DNA from: Paramecium octaurelia
Lineage: Eukaryota > Ciliophora > Oligohymenophorea > Peniculida > Parameciidae
NCBI GenBank assembly: GCA_905182995.1
Contig: CAJJDP010000144.1
Span: 186,001 to 250,000, forward strand
DNA: 64,000 bases
Direction of reading: 5' to 3'
The notes beneath the pieces were generated by a model. That model searched no databases. It was not told the DNA's origin and saw only the letters and a list, made by a program, of their open reading frames with translations. Below are positions 1 to 13,444 of the stretch, piece by piece. A program made the position numbers and the translations under genes. Numbering within the stretch: the first letter of the stretch is position 1; each line of letters begins with the position of its first letter.

Positions 1-652
1 TGAAATTGATATCAGCTCATACTTAAGACGATAACAAAAATAAAATTTCATCATATTATATTAAGTAACAAACTTTTGATTAAGGGGAATTAATTCCATC
101 AACTTCATTTTAATTAAGTAACAAATCCATCGATTGGTACAAGGTAGATAACAATTTGATCATTCACATTCCAAATCTAATCTAAGTTAAAAAAGATATC
201 ACATTAATCCAAGTTTACTTTATTGTTAGAATGCAATAAGCCATTGGTGAAAAGAGTCTTGCTTGCATGTTTGAATCCAATTATGTGAACAACAAGACCA
301 ATGTTTATGGGAAATATACTTAGGTTGTGGAACAAAGCAATTTCAGCAATATAACAACTGTTACTTTTGCAACAAAGGATCAATAGGCCAAGTATTTAAG
401 TGTCGTTGGAAAAGTGTAATTGTAAATAGAAAATGAAATCGAAGAACTCACGTATCCGTTACCAATCATAGAAATGAACTATACTAACAATTAGCAGGAG
501 TCCATCCAACAATGGGTGTCTTACTAGGTATTTTTCTTACAATCTTGCTTATCACTGGGTTCTTCGTGTACTTTAATATAAGGAAATAAGTACATCATTA
601 AAACCAAAACACACTCAATATTGAAATGAATTATTAAACATTTAATAATTGA
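1..652 (+). CDS. C-terminal part of a type I membrane protein (5' end outside window)
   Basis: Frame 3 is open from the window edge with TAA/TAG read as Gln and ends at TGA 650-652. A 20-nt intron (452-471, GTATCC...CATAG) joins the lumenal part to a single hydrophobic segment, GVLLGIFLTILLITGFFVYF, followed by a short tail of about 25 residues beginning NIRKQ. The visible lumenal part carries several Asn-X-Ser/Thr sites (NKT, NFSNIT), so it is probably extracytoplasmic. I do not recognise the family. The stop overlaps the start codon proposed for the next gene by one base. Confidence 0.6.
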
Positions 653-1750
653 TGAAATAAACCCACTTTAAGAATCTTTCCCTCTTGGTCCTCGTTCTCT
701 ATGGCCTTAATTACGTAGTCGATTTGCTCACCACCCAATTCTAAAACGTACTACATCTCACCAATCCTAGATCTATTATCTAAAACTTCTAGTTTTGATA
801 GTAATCGTTAAGAAAGTCCTGGAGTTGCCCATCTCTAGATACGTGTCATAAACCACTGGATACGTGATGAATTTGTACATTCCCAAGATTCTGAGGTAAC
901 ATTATATCAATATGTTAGAATACCTATTTACACAATATTCAGCGAAATCTACAAAGTGAGAAGACAAGACATGATCCACCCCTTGAGTTACTACCAAACA
1001 TTCAATAAATTCTTTACTAGATAAATTAAGCCGAGAAAGATCGAACATGGAATGATCAGTCCAGCTGACTCTAAGATCTTATCCATCAGTAAAGTAACAA
1101 AGAATGAATGTTTACTTGTGAAAAGAGTGACATATTAAATTGGATAATTTTTGACAGGCATCAAGGGATACGAGATGGAATTCAAAAAAAGACAGGAATC
1201 TTCAAACCTTTGGTCATGTATATTTTATCTTGCACCTGGGGATTATCATCGTTATCATTGTCCTGTTGACTTTATTGCAAAAAGCAGGTTGCATATTCCA
1301 GGGAAATTAGCACCTGTCAAAGAAAGCAGCCTCAAATAAGTATATTCGTATTTTCAAATTCAATTAGGGATTGTATGAAGGAAATGAAAGAGTGGTTCTC
1401 GAAGGAGAATGGGAACAAGGACTCATGTATATTATATTCATTGGTGCAACTAATGTTGGTTCAATGAAGGTCAATTTCGATTCTGATTTGGCTACAAACA
1501 CCAACACGTATCATAAAAGTGGCTATCGCAATTATTCGAATCTAACTGTCAATGCTCCTTATTCATCATGTGAAAAAGGTGTTCACATTAAAAAGGGGCA
1601 GGAAATAGGAAGATTCGAAATGGGTACTATTCACATCGAACATTTTAATTAGGATCTACTGTTGTGGTCATTTTTGAAAGTACATCAATTGAATGGAGTG
1701 CGAAAGCTCAATAAAAGGTTTATTTCGGACAGTCAGTTGCCTCATATTGA
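652..1750 (+). CDS. PSD: Phosphatidylserine decarboxylase
   Basis: Converts phosphatidylserine to phosphatidylethanolamine. Four introns (23, 23, 28, 29 nt) give 331 residues. Visible family landmarks: FFTRQIKPRKIE, then SPADSKIL, LAPGDYHRYHCPVDF in the middle, and near the C-terminus EMGSTVVVIFE, whose GST is where these proenzymes self-cleave to make the pyruvoyl group; the last intron falls inside the Gly codon of that motif. The N-terminus has a hydrophobic stretch (NLSLLVLVLYGLNYVV), consistent with a membrane anchor or targeting signal. The chosen ATG overlaps the upstream TGA; the next in-frame Met would lose the hydrophobic stretch. Family assignment is firm, the exact start less so. 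Confidence 0.9.
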
Positions 1751-1853
1751 CATAAATAATACGTATATGTACATTATAATAATATAAGTCAAATATTTGA
1801 ATGAATTTTAAACATCGCTTATATTCTTTCTAAAGTTTTGTATAAAGATTATT

Positions 1854-2165
1854 ATGTAATCTAAAAGAGGAGAATTTTTATAAGAGCTCATTTTCGAAAT
1901 CGAATAATAATCACTTGACTATGAACATAATGAGTCCTAAATTCAACTGAAATTAAGTCAGTTGTGTATCGAACCTTTGCTTCAACATCTATTACCGAAA
2001 AAGAAATCAATTCGTAAAAGGATGAACAAAAAATTGGCAATAAAAAACAAAGAGTCCAAAGATTTTCAATAAATCCAAGAAGGCTTCAAATCATTATGTC
2101 TAAATGACTGTTCCTAATCATTCCATTAAAAAGCAAGTTTTAATAATTTCTTAAAAAATTATTGA
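1854..2165 (+). CDS. Small basic protein, unknown function
   Basis: Single exon of 103 codons plus stop, starting MQSKRGEFLQELIFEIEQQ. It contains several TAA/TAG codons read as Gln and a strongly basic stretch (PKKKSIRKRMNKK) that could serve nuclear targeting. No domain recognised. Spacing of about 100 bp to PSD upstream and 50 bp to the next gene fits the local compact layout. It could be a chance ORF, since TGA is rare in AT-rich DNA, but the charged composition argues for a gene. Confidence 0.5.
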
Positions 2166-2217
2166 CTGAGTATTATGATTGAACTTGTTTTGTATTTTCA
2201 AGTTAAATAATTTTTTT

Positions 2218-2971
2218 ATGAATCACAATGAGTATCTCCCAGTCAACATGAATACTCAATCACTAGCATTTCCATTGTACATTCCTCAGTTTATGAATTC
2301 CCAATAAATCTTTTTTCCCTTCATGTACTACTAGTTCCCATACATTTAACACTTGCAGCCATAATAAACTACCCCACAACCTCCTTAATCAAATGAATAT
2401 GAACTAAAGAAAAGCTGTTCCTAGTTTGTATCTGTTAGTGGTACACGAATAACGCTGAATCTAAAATTGATCAAAGAGCTACCACAAGCCACTCCAACAA
2501 CCATCCATGAAGAAAATGAGTCAGAATTAAATAACAAGCAAATAGACAAACATTTTAAAATTATCAAATAGAGCAAGAATATCAAGAGACATATTTCCAC
2601 TCGCAATGTGCACGTAAACTCAGATTAAACCAATCAACCCTATAAGTTCTATTTTAGGAAGAATGACGGCTTCATCCATATAGGCAAAGGGCATTAGACT
2701 GAGATCATGAAGAACTAATTCAATTTCAATATGATGAGAATGAAATTACAATAGTTTAAGGTTTGGAATCAAGCAAATATGCCCTTATGTAAGAATGCCT
2801 TTATGTTTAGATGATGAGATCAAACAGCTCCTGAATTTGACTGACGATAAAACACTTTAAATATTATCGTCATTCAAAAACATTAAGCTACTTCACAGAA
2901 AATTGATGAGCGGTGATCCAATAGCATATGAGGAAGTTTAAAGTCTACTAATAAAAAAATATAATTAATGA
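2218..2971 (+). CDS. Unknown protein with Gln/Pro-rich N-terminus
   Basis: Two exons joined by a 22-nt intron (GTAAGAATGCC...TTTAG) give 243 residues. The first 70 residues are rich in Pro, Gln, Tyr and Phe (PQFMNSQQIFFPFMYY). The middle is basic (QSKNIKRHISTRNVHV), followed by YKFYFRKNDGFIHIGKGHQ. The C-terminus is a predicted helical region (YDEIKQLLNLTDDKTLQ ... RKLMSGDPIAYEEVQ). No known domain is recognised. The architecture (low-complexity head, basic centre, helical tail) resembles nucleic-acid or RNA-granule proteins, but that is only a guess. Confidence 0.6.
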
Positions 2972-3965
2972 TTAGTGATTTAAATACATAATCTTATTCT
3001 ACTCTTCTTCACCATAATAAAATAACTTTTATCATTAAATTTTGATTCATTACAATAACAAAAAAGCATATCAACATATGAGTCAAATCATTGCATATCT
3101 AATTCAAGAGTATGGCTTAATATTTGTTATAGCAAAAGATAATAAATTTAGACATTTAATTATTTACCCTGGTCTGTAATAAATATCATATGGCAACTGC
3201 ATTCTAAATGTAAACTACTAACTCTAACAATAATAGATGTTGGGTAACTTCTTGTTTGCTCCTAACTTTGTAAATAAAATTTATTTTATAATATAAATCT
3301 TTATCAGAAAATTATAAATTATTTTCAGTAACATTCAATTTTTATTTTGTCATTTATAATATATATAAATTATTAAATAATAAAACATCAATTCTTGGTT
3401 TAATGATTAGATCATTAATGTTTGATAAAGAAATGCAATTAATTGATAAAATCATAAATTAGCCTTCTAATTCACTCATTCCCATATTAAATATTTTAGC
3501 CCATCATAGATTCTATCAAAAAGCGATTTAATTTTCATTTGATGTGACTCTTTTACTAAATATTTTTAAATCCCAATTGTTTAGACTACTAAAATTTGAA
3601 TAAAATTATTTTTAGAAAAAATTAAATGCTGGTTCTTTTCTTACGATACTTAATTTCTTAGTCATCCCCATGTCTATGCGATTGCATTGCCTTAAATTAC
3701 TCCATAATACTATTTTTGATGTTGCAATTTATTGATTATTTATTTTGGCTTTTTATTCGCATTTAATTTAATACTAAACAGAATAACAATCCTTTAGTAA
3801 TTTCAAGTAAAATGAAGTTTTTATGATAGGAACCTTAGAGTTTTATACATTTTTTGCCAAATCTGATGTTGCTGCCAGTTCACAATACAAAAAATAAGAG
3901 AAGAATCAAAAATAAGTATTATGGGGTGGATTATCATTATCGGGATATATAAATTAATTAAATAA
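2972..3965. other. Unresolved AT-rich stretch with possible broken or short gene
   Basis: About 1 kb with mixed composition. The minus strand offers a coding-like start at 3736 (MEQFKAMQSHRHGDDQ, charged) and a further charged stretch lower down, and the plus strand has open frames from 3078 and 3433. None can be joined into one convincing exon chain. The plus frame at 3433 is interrupted by a single in-frame TGA and then stays open to about 4033, overlapping the next gene. In DNA this AT-rich, 100-codon TGA-free frames arise by chance, so I make no gene call. Confidence 0.3.
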
Positions 3966-4310
3966 TCAATCATCTTCGCATTTTACAAATTAACTTACCT
4001 ACTTGCTAAATAATCCTCTTTTATTATTTTAATGAGATTTCTATGTGTGTTGCGACTTATGAGATTTAGCATCAGGGGCAACAACGCTTTCTTCGATCAA
4101 AGGATTCCCAACCTGACTGTCTTCTTCATCCTTATTTTTTTCGTCATCCTCCTATCGTACTCTTGTTGGAAACTTGACCATTTTTTTGTCCTCATGTTAT
4201 TTCTTAAAAGCTCCCTTGGCTGGTTATTTGTGAGGATCGTACTTGTACTTATTTTCTAGCTCATGATCCTACTCTTCTGCAACTTGTTAGGCGCAACAAG
4301 ATGATCCCAT
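3966..4310 (-). CDS. Small acidic protein with MGSSCC lipid-anchor-type N-terminus
   Basis: Single exon of 114 residues beginning MGSSCCAQQ. Gly2 followed by Ser and two Cys matches the pattern of N-myristoylated and palmitoylated proteins, so it probably sits on membrane or cilium surfaces. The rest is highly charged: ELENKYKYDPHKQPAKG, KFPTRVRQEDDEKNKDEED, then a His/Ser/Gln-rich tail. No catalytic domain is visible. Its composition (Asp, Glu, Lys) clearly differs from the AT-rich flanks. No known family recognised; lipid modification is inferred from the N-terminus only. Confidence 0.65.
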
Positions 4311-5549
4311 TTTAATTAAATAATATAAATCAAATAATACTCTCTAAAATAAATTAAATTAAATTCATAGAAGTACTTTAACATTATCTGTACATCATTT
4401 GGCTTGTTCTTGATATTCTTGCTATTTCTACAAACTGATAAAGAGATCAACCATCATAATTTATTAATCAATTGATTAAAATATATTGTCCCATTCAATT
4501 CTAATTGAGATCTGAGGCTTTGAGATCCATACAAGCAACAAGCATAACATATGTGAACTAATAAATGGATATGGAATTTTTGAAGAAGCATTTGCATTAA
4601 ATTAAATATTCTAAGATGTTTGAATCAAATTATTAAACTAATATTTTGTTTCGAATATGTTCTAATTCTTTTATAATTCCCATGAATAGTAAATGGAATC
4701 ATCTTTTGTAATTGAGTAATAAAGTAATTAGAGAAGTTTCCTAATTTTCCTTATAAATATTGGCCAATATTCAAATTGCTCATTGTTGCTATTAAGATAT
4801 TATAAAAATGTAAATTTTTCATCATTTCCAAAAACCTTATCATATGAGCAAGGGATTATGATTAAAAAGTATAAAAACTTATTTTCTAAGGAGTTTAACT
4901 CATAAATTATTACTCCAAACTGAATTATAAAAAAAAGTTATAATATCTCTCATTTTTTAATTTTCTACACTAAGCTAGCAAATTAATATACCATTCAAAT
5001 GGAAAAATTGGAAGACTCAATAAATATGGCAAACTTTATTTAAGAATAAATCCAAAAGTTATGTACATTTATTTTTATATCCAAATGTTAATGCAAATAT
5101 ATTCCAAATTGCTCAATAAGAAAAATTTTATCAAAAGAGCTTTATCTGATTATCAAGATAGAACCCCGTATTTTAGATTTATTTTTTTATTCTTTTTTTT
5201 TTCTATCATCACCATTTGTAATTCCAGAGAAAAAAGTTGATTACTAAAATTATTCCAATTCTCCATGTGAGATCCAATATCAAAGTAATGTTGTAATTAA
5301 CTTGATAATTAAATAATTACGCATGGTTTTATTGACTTATTCTTTGCCAATAGATAAAAAAAAGTTAGACTCCCTCATTAGAACATGTATAAAATCATAT
5401 TTCTTTTTTATTATGATTTGTACAATGCTGCCTAAGAAATGCGTAGATTCTTCAGCTAATTTAAAACTTTCAAGGTTTTGTAAAATGAAATGAGCATAAC
5501 ATAGCATAACATGAAACTATTAAAATCAAGCAGAACATAATTATATTAA
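4311..5549. other. AT-rich gene-poor stretch
   Basis: Roughly 1.2 kb at only about 20 percent GC by eye on sampled lines, lower than the neighbouring genes. Both strands have long TGA-free frames (for example plus from 4565, minus ending near 4640), but they are interrupted by in-frame TGAs and have Ile/Leu/Lys/Phe composition expected from AT-rich noncoding DNA. I see no RNA gene and no repeat array. Confidence 0.4.
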
Positions 5550-7270
5550 TCAAACAAAAGGATTGTTTCTCAATTAATCATACTTGCTCGGCTATTGAGT
5601 ATTATAAAGGTTCCTTATGTCTGATACATCTTTTGCAAATGGATTATTTTAGTATTTTTAATTTTAAAATTAGTTTGTTGCATCAAAACTATTGAATTAT
5701 TAGTTATTATAAAAATTAGTGTTATTATTATTAGTATTATTATTATTATTTTGATTTGTTTAAAAGGAGAAATTATTAAAACCTTAATATATCTACTAAT
5801 TATTATTAGCAGCATTATTAGTTTAATTGTCAAATCCGAAACTTTATATATTATTTTAGTAATTTTGATTAGTATTTTGATATTATTATTATTATTATTA
5901 TTATTAATAATTTGCAGATTACTATTTATTCGCAGATTATTATTGCTATACCTAAGTTTATTACTAATTTGTTTAAAAATTAATTTGATTAGCTACTTAT
6001 TATTAGACTTAAGGTTATTATTAATAAGCAAAATTTGTTGTTTAATAATTATTTTAACCGTTTTATTTTCCTGGAAGTGGAGGCTTGCTACTTGTTTAAT
6101 TATACTGCAATGGTGGCTATTACTATACTTATTAAGTCTACTATATAGGTTATGATCCCCAGCCCTATTATTAATTATTAGTTCCGAAACCATTAATTGT
6201 AGGGTTTATTCCTTAGTTTTGTTGGTATTAGTAATTCATTTACTAACTCACTTGCTATTACTATTGCACTTGAGCCTGTTTTTAAGCCTATTCCCACGAT
6301 TATTAATTTACAGTATTATTTTATGGATTGTGACTATTGAAATGTTAATGAGTTTATTATTATGATGGTGGTTGATGTGCTTTGTTGTGAGCCATGAATT
6401 ATGAATTATCAGCTAAGGTTGAATGGGTTAATAAATCAAATTCATTTAAGTTATTATTTTTTGGTTTAAAAGTGGGAGATTAATCTTCATTCAATTATTG
6501 CTTTTTAGGAAATATTGACAATTGGTTGGTTTAATATGAATGATTGTTGGGTACCCCTGAAACAGTGGAAAAATGATTAAATGAATTCCAATCAAATTGA
6601 GTTCCCTTATCTGGTGAGATTAGATTAGCATCTTTTTATGTTGATTTTGAGTCTATACTAAATTGCCTATTATTTCTTTGAATTCCTTATTGTTAAGTAG
6701 AAAGAAATTGCTTCATATCATCTTTTACCTGTTGACCTTGACTCCCATTTTCACTAAAAAATGTGTTGGTTTTTGCAACTCTAAAAGGTACTCCACTCAT
6801 TAGACATTAGGTATATCTGGTTTTTGGATCAGCTAGTCCCTACTTTACCCAAGTTCTCCTTACATACTTTTCCTAAACAAAGAATTTGATTTCCTCTGGA
6901 GTGGCAGAAGGTTAAATCTTATTATTCTTTTGCAATCTGTTTTCCCAATACCTATATTTATTCTTATTAATATACTCATTCTGATCGTTTCCCAAGGCAT
7001 CCATCATATCAACATTTTCTTGAGTCCAACAATCTAATTTAGTTGATCTGACTCTAGTTATATTTTAACCTAGGGCTCTGTGTTATCCTAAAAGAATATA
7101 ATATTGAAAATACCTGAGCAATTATAGCATACAAAAACTCCGAAATCCAAAGACGCCCAAGTAGGAGACTTTGATGAACAATCTGCACAGATCGAGTTGC
7201 ATTACTTTTTAAGTATTTTCAAGAAAGCTGCATCTTATTGCTTTGTTGACAGTACTCCTTAATGACTCAT
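5550..7270 (-). CDS. ArfGAP domain protein with long poly-Gln/Asn tail
   Basis: 564 residues after removal of one 26-nt intron inside the zinc finger. N-terminal ArfGAP domain: CNSICADC, then [16 protein letters not shown], then HRALGQNITRVRS, giving the CX2CX16CX2C finger and the Arg used in GTP hydrolysis on Arf GTPases. About residues 190-564 are low complexity, rich in Gln and Asn, with most Gln written TAA or TAG, including a run of seven TAA codons. The C-terminus has two NPF motifs (NNPFAKD, NNPFV), which bind EH-domain endocytic proteins. Likely role: Arf regulation in vesicle coat or endocytic traffic, as in SMAP/AGFG-type proteins. Standard-code gene finders would miss everything past the finger. 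Confidence 0.9.
5878..5908. repeat. (TTA/TAA) trinucleotide run coding poly-Gln
   Basis: An uninterrupted ATT/TTA tract on the plus strand; on the minus strand, in the ArfGAP frame, it reads as consecutive TAA codons, that is poly-glutamine. Shorter TAA and AAT tracts coding Gln and Asn continue on both sides. Such tracts are prone to length change. Confidence 0.8.
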
Positions 7271-7610
7271 AAATTAATTATAAAATTATTTTGATTAAAA
7301 AATATTCCTCTTTTCTTAGGATGTCAACCATATAAATCAATTATAAGCGGTGATTTTCAAATTACACTTTGCAAACCTTTCCAAATTATTAAATAAAATC
7401 CCATCTAATTTACATTATAAATATACTTCCAAAGTTTAAAGAGTAAAATTGATACTTTAAATTTAAAGATCAAATGACAATAAAATACAATTAAGTCATA
7501 TAACATTCCTAGACATATTATGAAATAATATTTTATAAATAAATAATATCTGTGTGATTATGTTTTCTGTATAATTATTCGATCATTTTTCATATTTAGC
7601 CTAGTCGAAT
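7271..7610. other. Intergenic AT-rich spacer
   Basis: About 340 bp between two minus-strand genes, very AT-rich. No open frame with coding composition and no recognisable signal; it should hold the promoter of the ArfGAP gene. Confidence 0.4.
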
Positions 7611-8009
7611 TCAAAATAATCTATATTTTGAGTTTATCCAATCTGTTTTCATTCTTCCTTGTGGTTGTTGAAACAATGGGAAAAGTGTATTCGTTTTTCT
7701 TGTTTAATTATTCATATTCCTGATTGTCTCTTTGGGGAGCAATCTATTCAAGTACGATTCGTCATGTGATATTTGACTTTAAGATGTGACTTTGCTTTTA
7801 AAGGATGTTTGCGATGAAGAGATATTGCCGAAGATTTGTTTAGGGGATTATACATATTTCATGTTATTAATGTCAGCTGGTACGAAGTGTGACCTTGTAG
7901 ATTTATGTGGTTTTTATGGTTATTTGATAAGATTGCGTCGCAAGAGTTTCAATTGATTGAGAATGTGCGAGGTTTGTGGACGCTCTGAATTCGATTTGAA
8001 TTCATCCAT
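7611..8009 (-). CDS. Small basic protein, unknown function
   Basis: Single exon of 132 residues starting MDEFKSNSERPQTSH. It has a basic patch (LKLLRRNLIKQPQKPHKS), many Ser/Thr/Gln residues and no hydrophobic segment. The base composition rises sharply above the flanks across exactly this frame, and the plus strand is full of TGA here, so the minus frame is very likely coding. No domain recognised. It is divergent from MCM5, with about 220 bp between the start codons. Confidence 0.6.
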
Positions 8010-8230
8010 GGAAAAATAAATTTTATATGCAAAATCAATTATGTAATAAAAGTAATTAAAGACGATTGGAGATTCAAATTCAGTTAAATATGAATTAATT
8101 GCATTTTGTTAATTTATATAATCAGAGTATTTAGTTGCATATAATAAAATTATATTAATCAATATTTAATTCCGCCAAATAAATGCGCGTAACCACAATA
8201 ATTTGTTTTATATATATATATATATTTTGA

Positions 8231-10508
<2,278 letters not shown>

Positions 10509-10689
10509 TTTCTATATTTTTTTCTGTAAATTTTATATTGCTGTAAACGGTATTTAATTGATATAATCAAATTACTTAATTGTAAATCTTCTATTTATAT
10601 TAAATACTCTAACTACAAAGATTAGAAATGGAAAAATATCAAAATATTAATATTAAATGAAAAGTTGAAAAACAATTAGGAAATATCAA

Positions 10690-11070
10690 CATAAGAGAAT
10701 CAAAATAGCATAGCTGACAAATACTATGATTCCTGATTTCAAGAATGGGTACCTTAAGATGCAATTATTTTTGATTAGTAGTTATATTTTCCAGGTAAAG
10801 GAGCACAAGTAGGAATTGCCAATGGTGGTCTTTTGCTGTTCCAATTTTAACAGAAGTTGCTGATATTTTTTTTGGTTAAAAACTGCCTGGAACTAATTTA
10901 GCATTAAGTTTGAAAATTAGAGATTATATTTGGGGATGGGTTGTGAGCTCCAGGGCTTGATAGTGGATTAAATTAAAAGGCAGTAGCTGCAGTAGGATAA
11001 GCTAAGTTAATTGATTAAACAGTTTTAGAGGGAATAGGTTTGTTAGGTGTTTTCAAAATACTTTACATTA
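10690..11070 (+). pseudogene. Coding-like segment with frame breaks, probable gene remnant
   Basis: GC content jumps well above the flanks across this stretch, and each frame holds pieces of gene-like peptide: YFPGKGAQVGIANGG, then VPILTEVADIFFGQKLPG in another frame, then APGLDSGLNQKAVAAVGQ in a third. Changes of frame are not explained by GT...AG mini-introns and there are in-frame TGAs. FPGKGAQ recalls the FPGQGAQ start of acyltransferase (MCAT/FabD) domains, but nothing else confirms that. The minus strand has a Pro/Ser-rich open frame that looks like the antisense of the same coding sequence. Best explanation: a decayed duplicate gene. Confidence 0.35.
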
Positions 11071-11192
11071 ATCTATCAAGTAAAGATCTGTTTAAACTTT
11101 TGAAATGGAGTTTTGAATATGTCAATTTAAGAATTCTTCATTTTTTTATTAATATTATAAATTAAACATGAATAATTTTTATTAATGTAATA

Positions 11193-12371
11193 TCATTATG
11201 TTAATTCATGCTAATATTTTAAAATATTGACTATTAAATTTGTAGCTTCATATCTAAATTATACAACACTGGTTTTATCATCTGGATAGACTCTATTAGT
11301 CAGAATAACAACGATGAGATCAGCATCTCTATCAGCCCAAATAGAGGTTCCGGTGTACCCAGTGTGCCCAAATGAATTTTTTGAGAATCTACTTCCACAA
11401 GGTGGGTAAGTCTAAATTGGAACAGTGTCCCAACCTAATGCTCTGCTATTTGCATAGGGTAGACCTTCTTCCACTTTGGTCCAATATAGTAATGTCTCAT
11501 ATTTAAACAATGAGTTCTTTCCTAACATCATCTACATGAATTTTATAAGATCATAAACAGTTGAAAATAACCCTGCATTGCCAGATACTCCTCCCAAATA
11601 ATATGCTGTGGGATCATGTACTTCTCCCCATATCAATCTTTTTCTGACTACTTCATCTCTTTAAGTTGGAGGTATACGATATCTAATTTATGAGTTTTCA
11701 ATACTTTAATTCAGCAGAAGGATTGAACATAGTTGATTGCATACCAAGAGGTTTAAATATATTCTCTTCCAAATAGACATCTAAAGTTGTTTCTGTAATT
11801 ACTTCGATTACCTGTTGTAATGTCACCATACTCAAATCACTATAGAGGTATTTTTGGCCAGGTGTTGATAACAAAGTACTTTTTGTGTATAACCAGTCCA
11901 ACACTTCTTCCTTGGTCCATATTCTATTTCCTAAGGGGGCATCAGCTGGCAAGCCTGAATTATGTAATAATAAATGTCTTATTCGAACTGTGGGATGAGG
12001 AAACTCAGGTATGTAATATTAAACTGACTCTTCGATATTTAATCTACCTATTGATTAATTAATCAATAACCTTATTCCCAAAGCAACATTGCTGCTGTGG
12101 TGCATCCAACAACTTTACTTACACTTGCTAAATCAAAAATGGATGTTTTCAACAGTGCTTAGTCTTCTGGATCCCCTGGATATTCAGTTCTTCCATATTT
12201 AAAAGTATATTGAGAATTTCCATTTTGTATTCCAATGACAGCTCCTGGAAATATTTTCTAATCTATTTATAATTCCACATAATCATCAAGAGGAGTAAAA
12301 TCTTGCCCTAATGCCAAGCTTACCATTAGCAACATCAATCCTATTGAATGAATTTACTATTAATATGTCAT
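11193..12371 (-). CDS. Beta-lactamase-fold serine hydrolase (class C / esterase family)
   Basis: 377 residues after two introns (23 and 22 nt). An N-terminal hydrophobic stretch ([14 protein letters not shown]) looks like a signal peptide. Family landmarks: SVSK (the SxxK nucleophile motif, in [11 protein letters not shown]), YSDL (YxN-type motif) in [15 protein letters not shown], the [16 protein letters not shown] block, and HTGYTG in place of the KTG box. All catalytic motifs are present, so it is probably active as a secreted or vesicular serine hydrolase or esterase. A role in resisting lactam drugs is not implied: ciliate, plant and animal members of this fold act on peptides, esters or lipids. 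The substrate is unknown. Confidence 0.88.
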
Positions 12372-12434
12372 AAAATATATATTGTAATTAAACTTAGAAA
12401 AGAATCCAATTAAAAATATTCATACTTTGGCTAT

Positions 12435-12725
12435 TATCTCTCCTTAATTGATACCATTTGAATTTAATTTGAATATTTTTCCAATAAATTTAGTTTTTTA
12501 AGGCGAGCTAAGCAAGGCGAGCAATAGATAATTATTTCAATAGTCAAGATTAATTTAGTAATCTCTCGCTTCTCTAGTTTTTCTAATTGCTCCATACTAT
12601 TTTGATTTATTATGAATATTTTTTAAGTAAATTTAGTGAATGTAGGAATCTCTCTTTATAGTTTTTCTAATTGCTCCTTTATTGATATAATTTGGATTTA
12701 TTTTGAATATATTTAATTAGACCCG
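12435..12725. repeat. Diverged tandem repeat
   Basis: An exact 19-mer TAGTTTTTCTAATTGCTCC occurs at 12575 and again at 12659, each followed by a related block ending TGAATAT(T)n...TTTAG; a third, looser copy lies upstream near 12435-12491. The period is about 85-145 bp. No coding or structural role is visible. Confidence 0.6.
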
Positions 12726-13420
12726 ATACATAATAATTTCAAAATTTAGATTTCTTCAGTAAGTTCTATTTCATACTGTTTCTAATTACTGCTTTATTTA
12801 TTGATACTTTTGTGGAGTTAGTGTTTTTTTAAAAATTCTAGTTAATTACTTCACCTTAAATTATCTTTATTTATAATAGTTTTGAGATAAGATTTTAGAT
12901 ATTAATCGAATCATATTTTATTATTACTTTTCTTCTTATTAATGATTTTACATGATGCTTGAAAAGTATTAAAGAAAAGATAATATATTGAAATATTTAA
13001 AAATTTTTTTTTTTTCTTAAATTTGAATAAGTGTTTTTGAGTTGCAAAAAATTGGATTAAATTTCTTTTAGAAAATTCACTTTTTTATAAGAAAATCTTA
13101 TCGAATTATCAAAGCGATCATAATTTAAAAAGGGGTGTACATCTGGATTTTGGGGGGAATATTATCATTAGATAGGATTTCTAGTACCTATTTTCTTTTG
13201 AGTGAAGCGAAATTCAATTTTTCTTTGTTTTTTTTAAGGTCAACATTATTTTTAAAATATTTCATATCAAATTAGGTTTGTAAGTAACAGGAATTGAGAA
13301 TTGAAAGAGGGGATATCTGAAAAATATATTATTATTTGTTATTATTCAAAATCAACTACCCCCATAAAGAACTTATTTCAAAATATGCGAGCGAAGTGAG
13401 GTGCACAGTAAATAATTAAA

Positions 13421-13444
13421 GTAGATCAAAGTAGATCAAAGTAG
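13421..13444. repeat. Short tandem repeat GTAGATCAAA x2.4
   Basis: Two perfect copies of GTAGATCAAA followed by a partial copy GTAG. Isolated, in noncoding DNA. Confidence 0.8.

Noticed and set aside
3078-4033. Plus-strand helical-repeat gene (armadillo-like look)
   Set aside because: It needs frame changes without supported introns, contains an in-frame TGA, and overlaps the better-supported minus-strand gene at 3966-4310.
4565-5300. Plus-strand gene interrupted by two TGAs, perhaps TGA recoded
   Set aside because: GC is at noncoding level, and TGA clearly acts as stop in conserved genes of the window; open frames this long are expected by chance.
5751-6155. Plus-strand hydrophobic ORF of 134 codons (Leu/Ile-rich) suggesting a membrane protein
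   Set aside because: It is the antisense of the Gln/Asn-rich ArfGAP tail; TTA and ATT codons give false Leu/Ile runs.
11820-12062. Plus-strand ORF opposite the beta-lactamase-like gene
   Set aside because: Antisense shadow; the minus frame carries all catalytic motifs.
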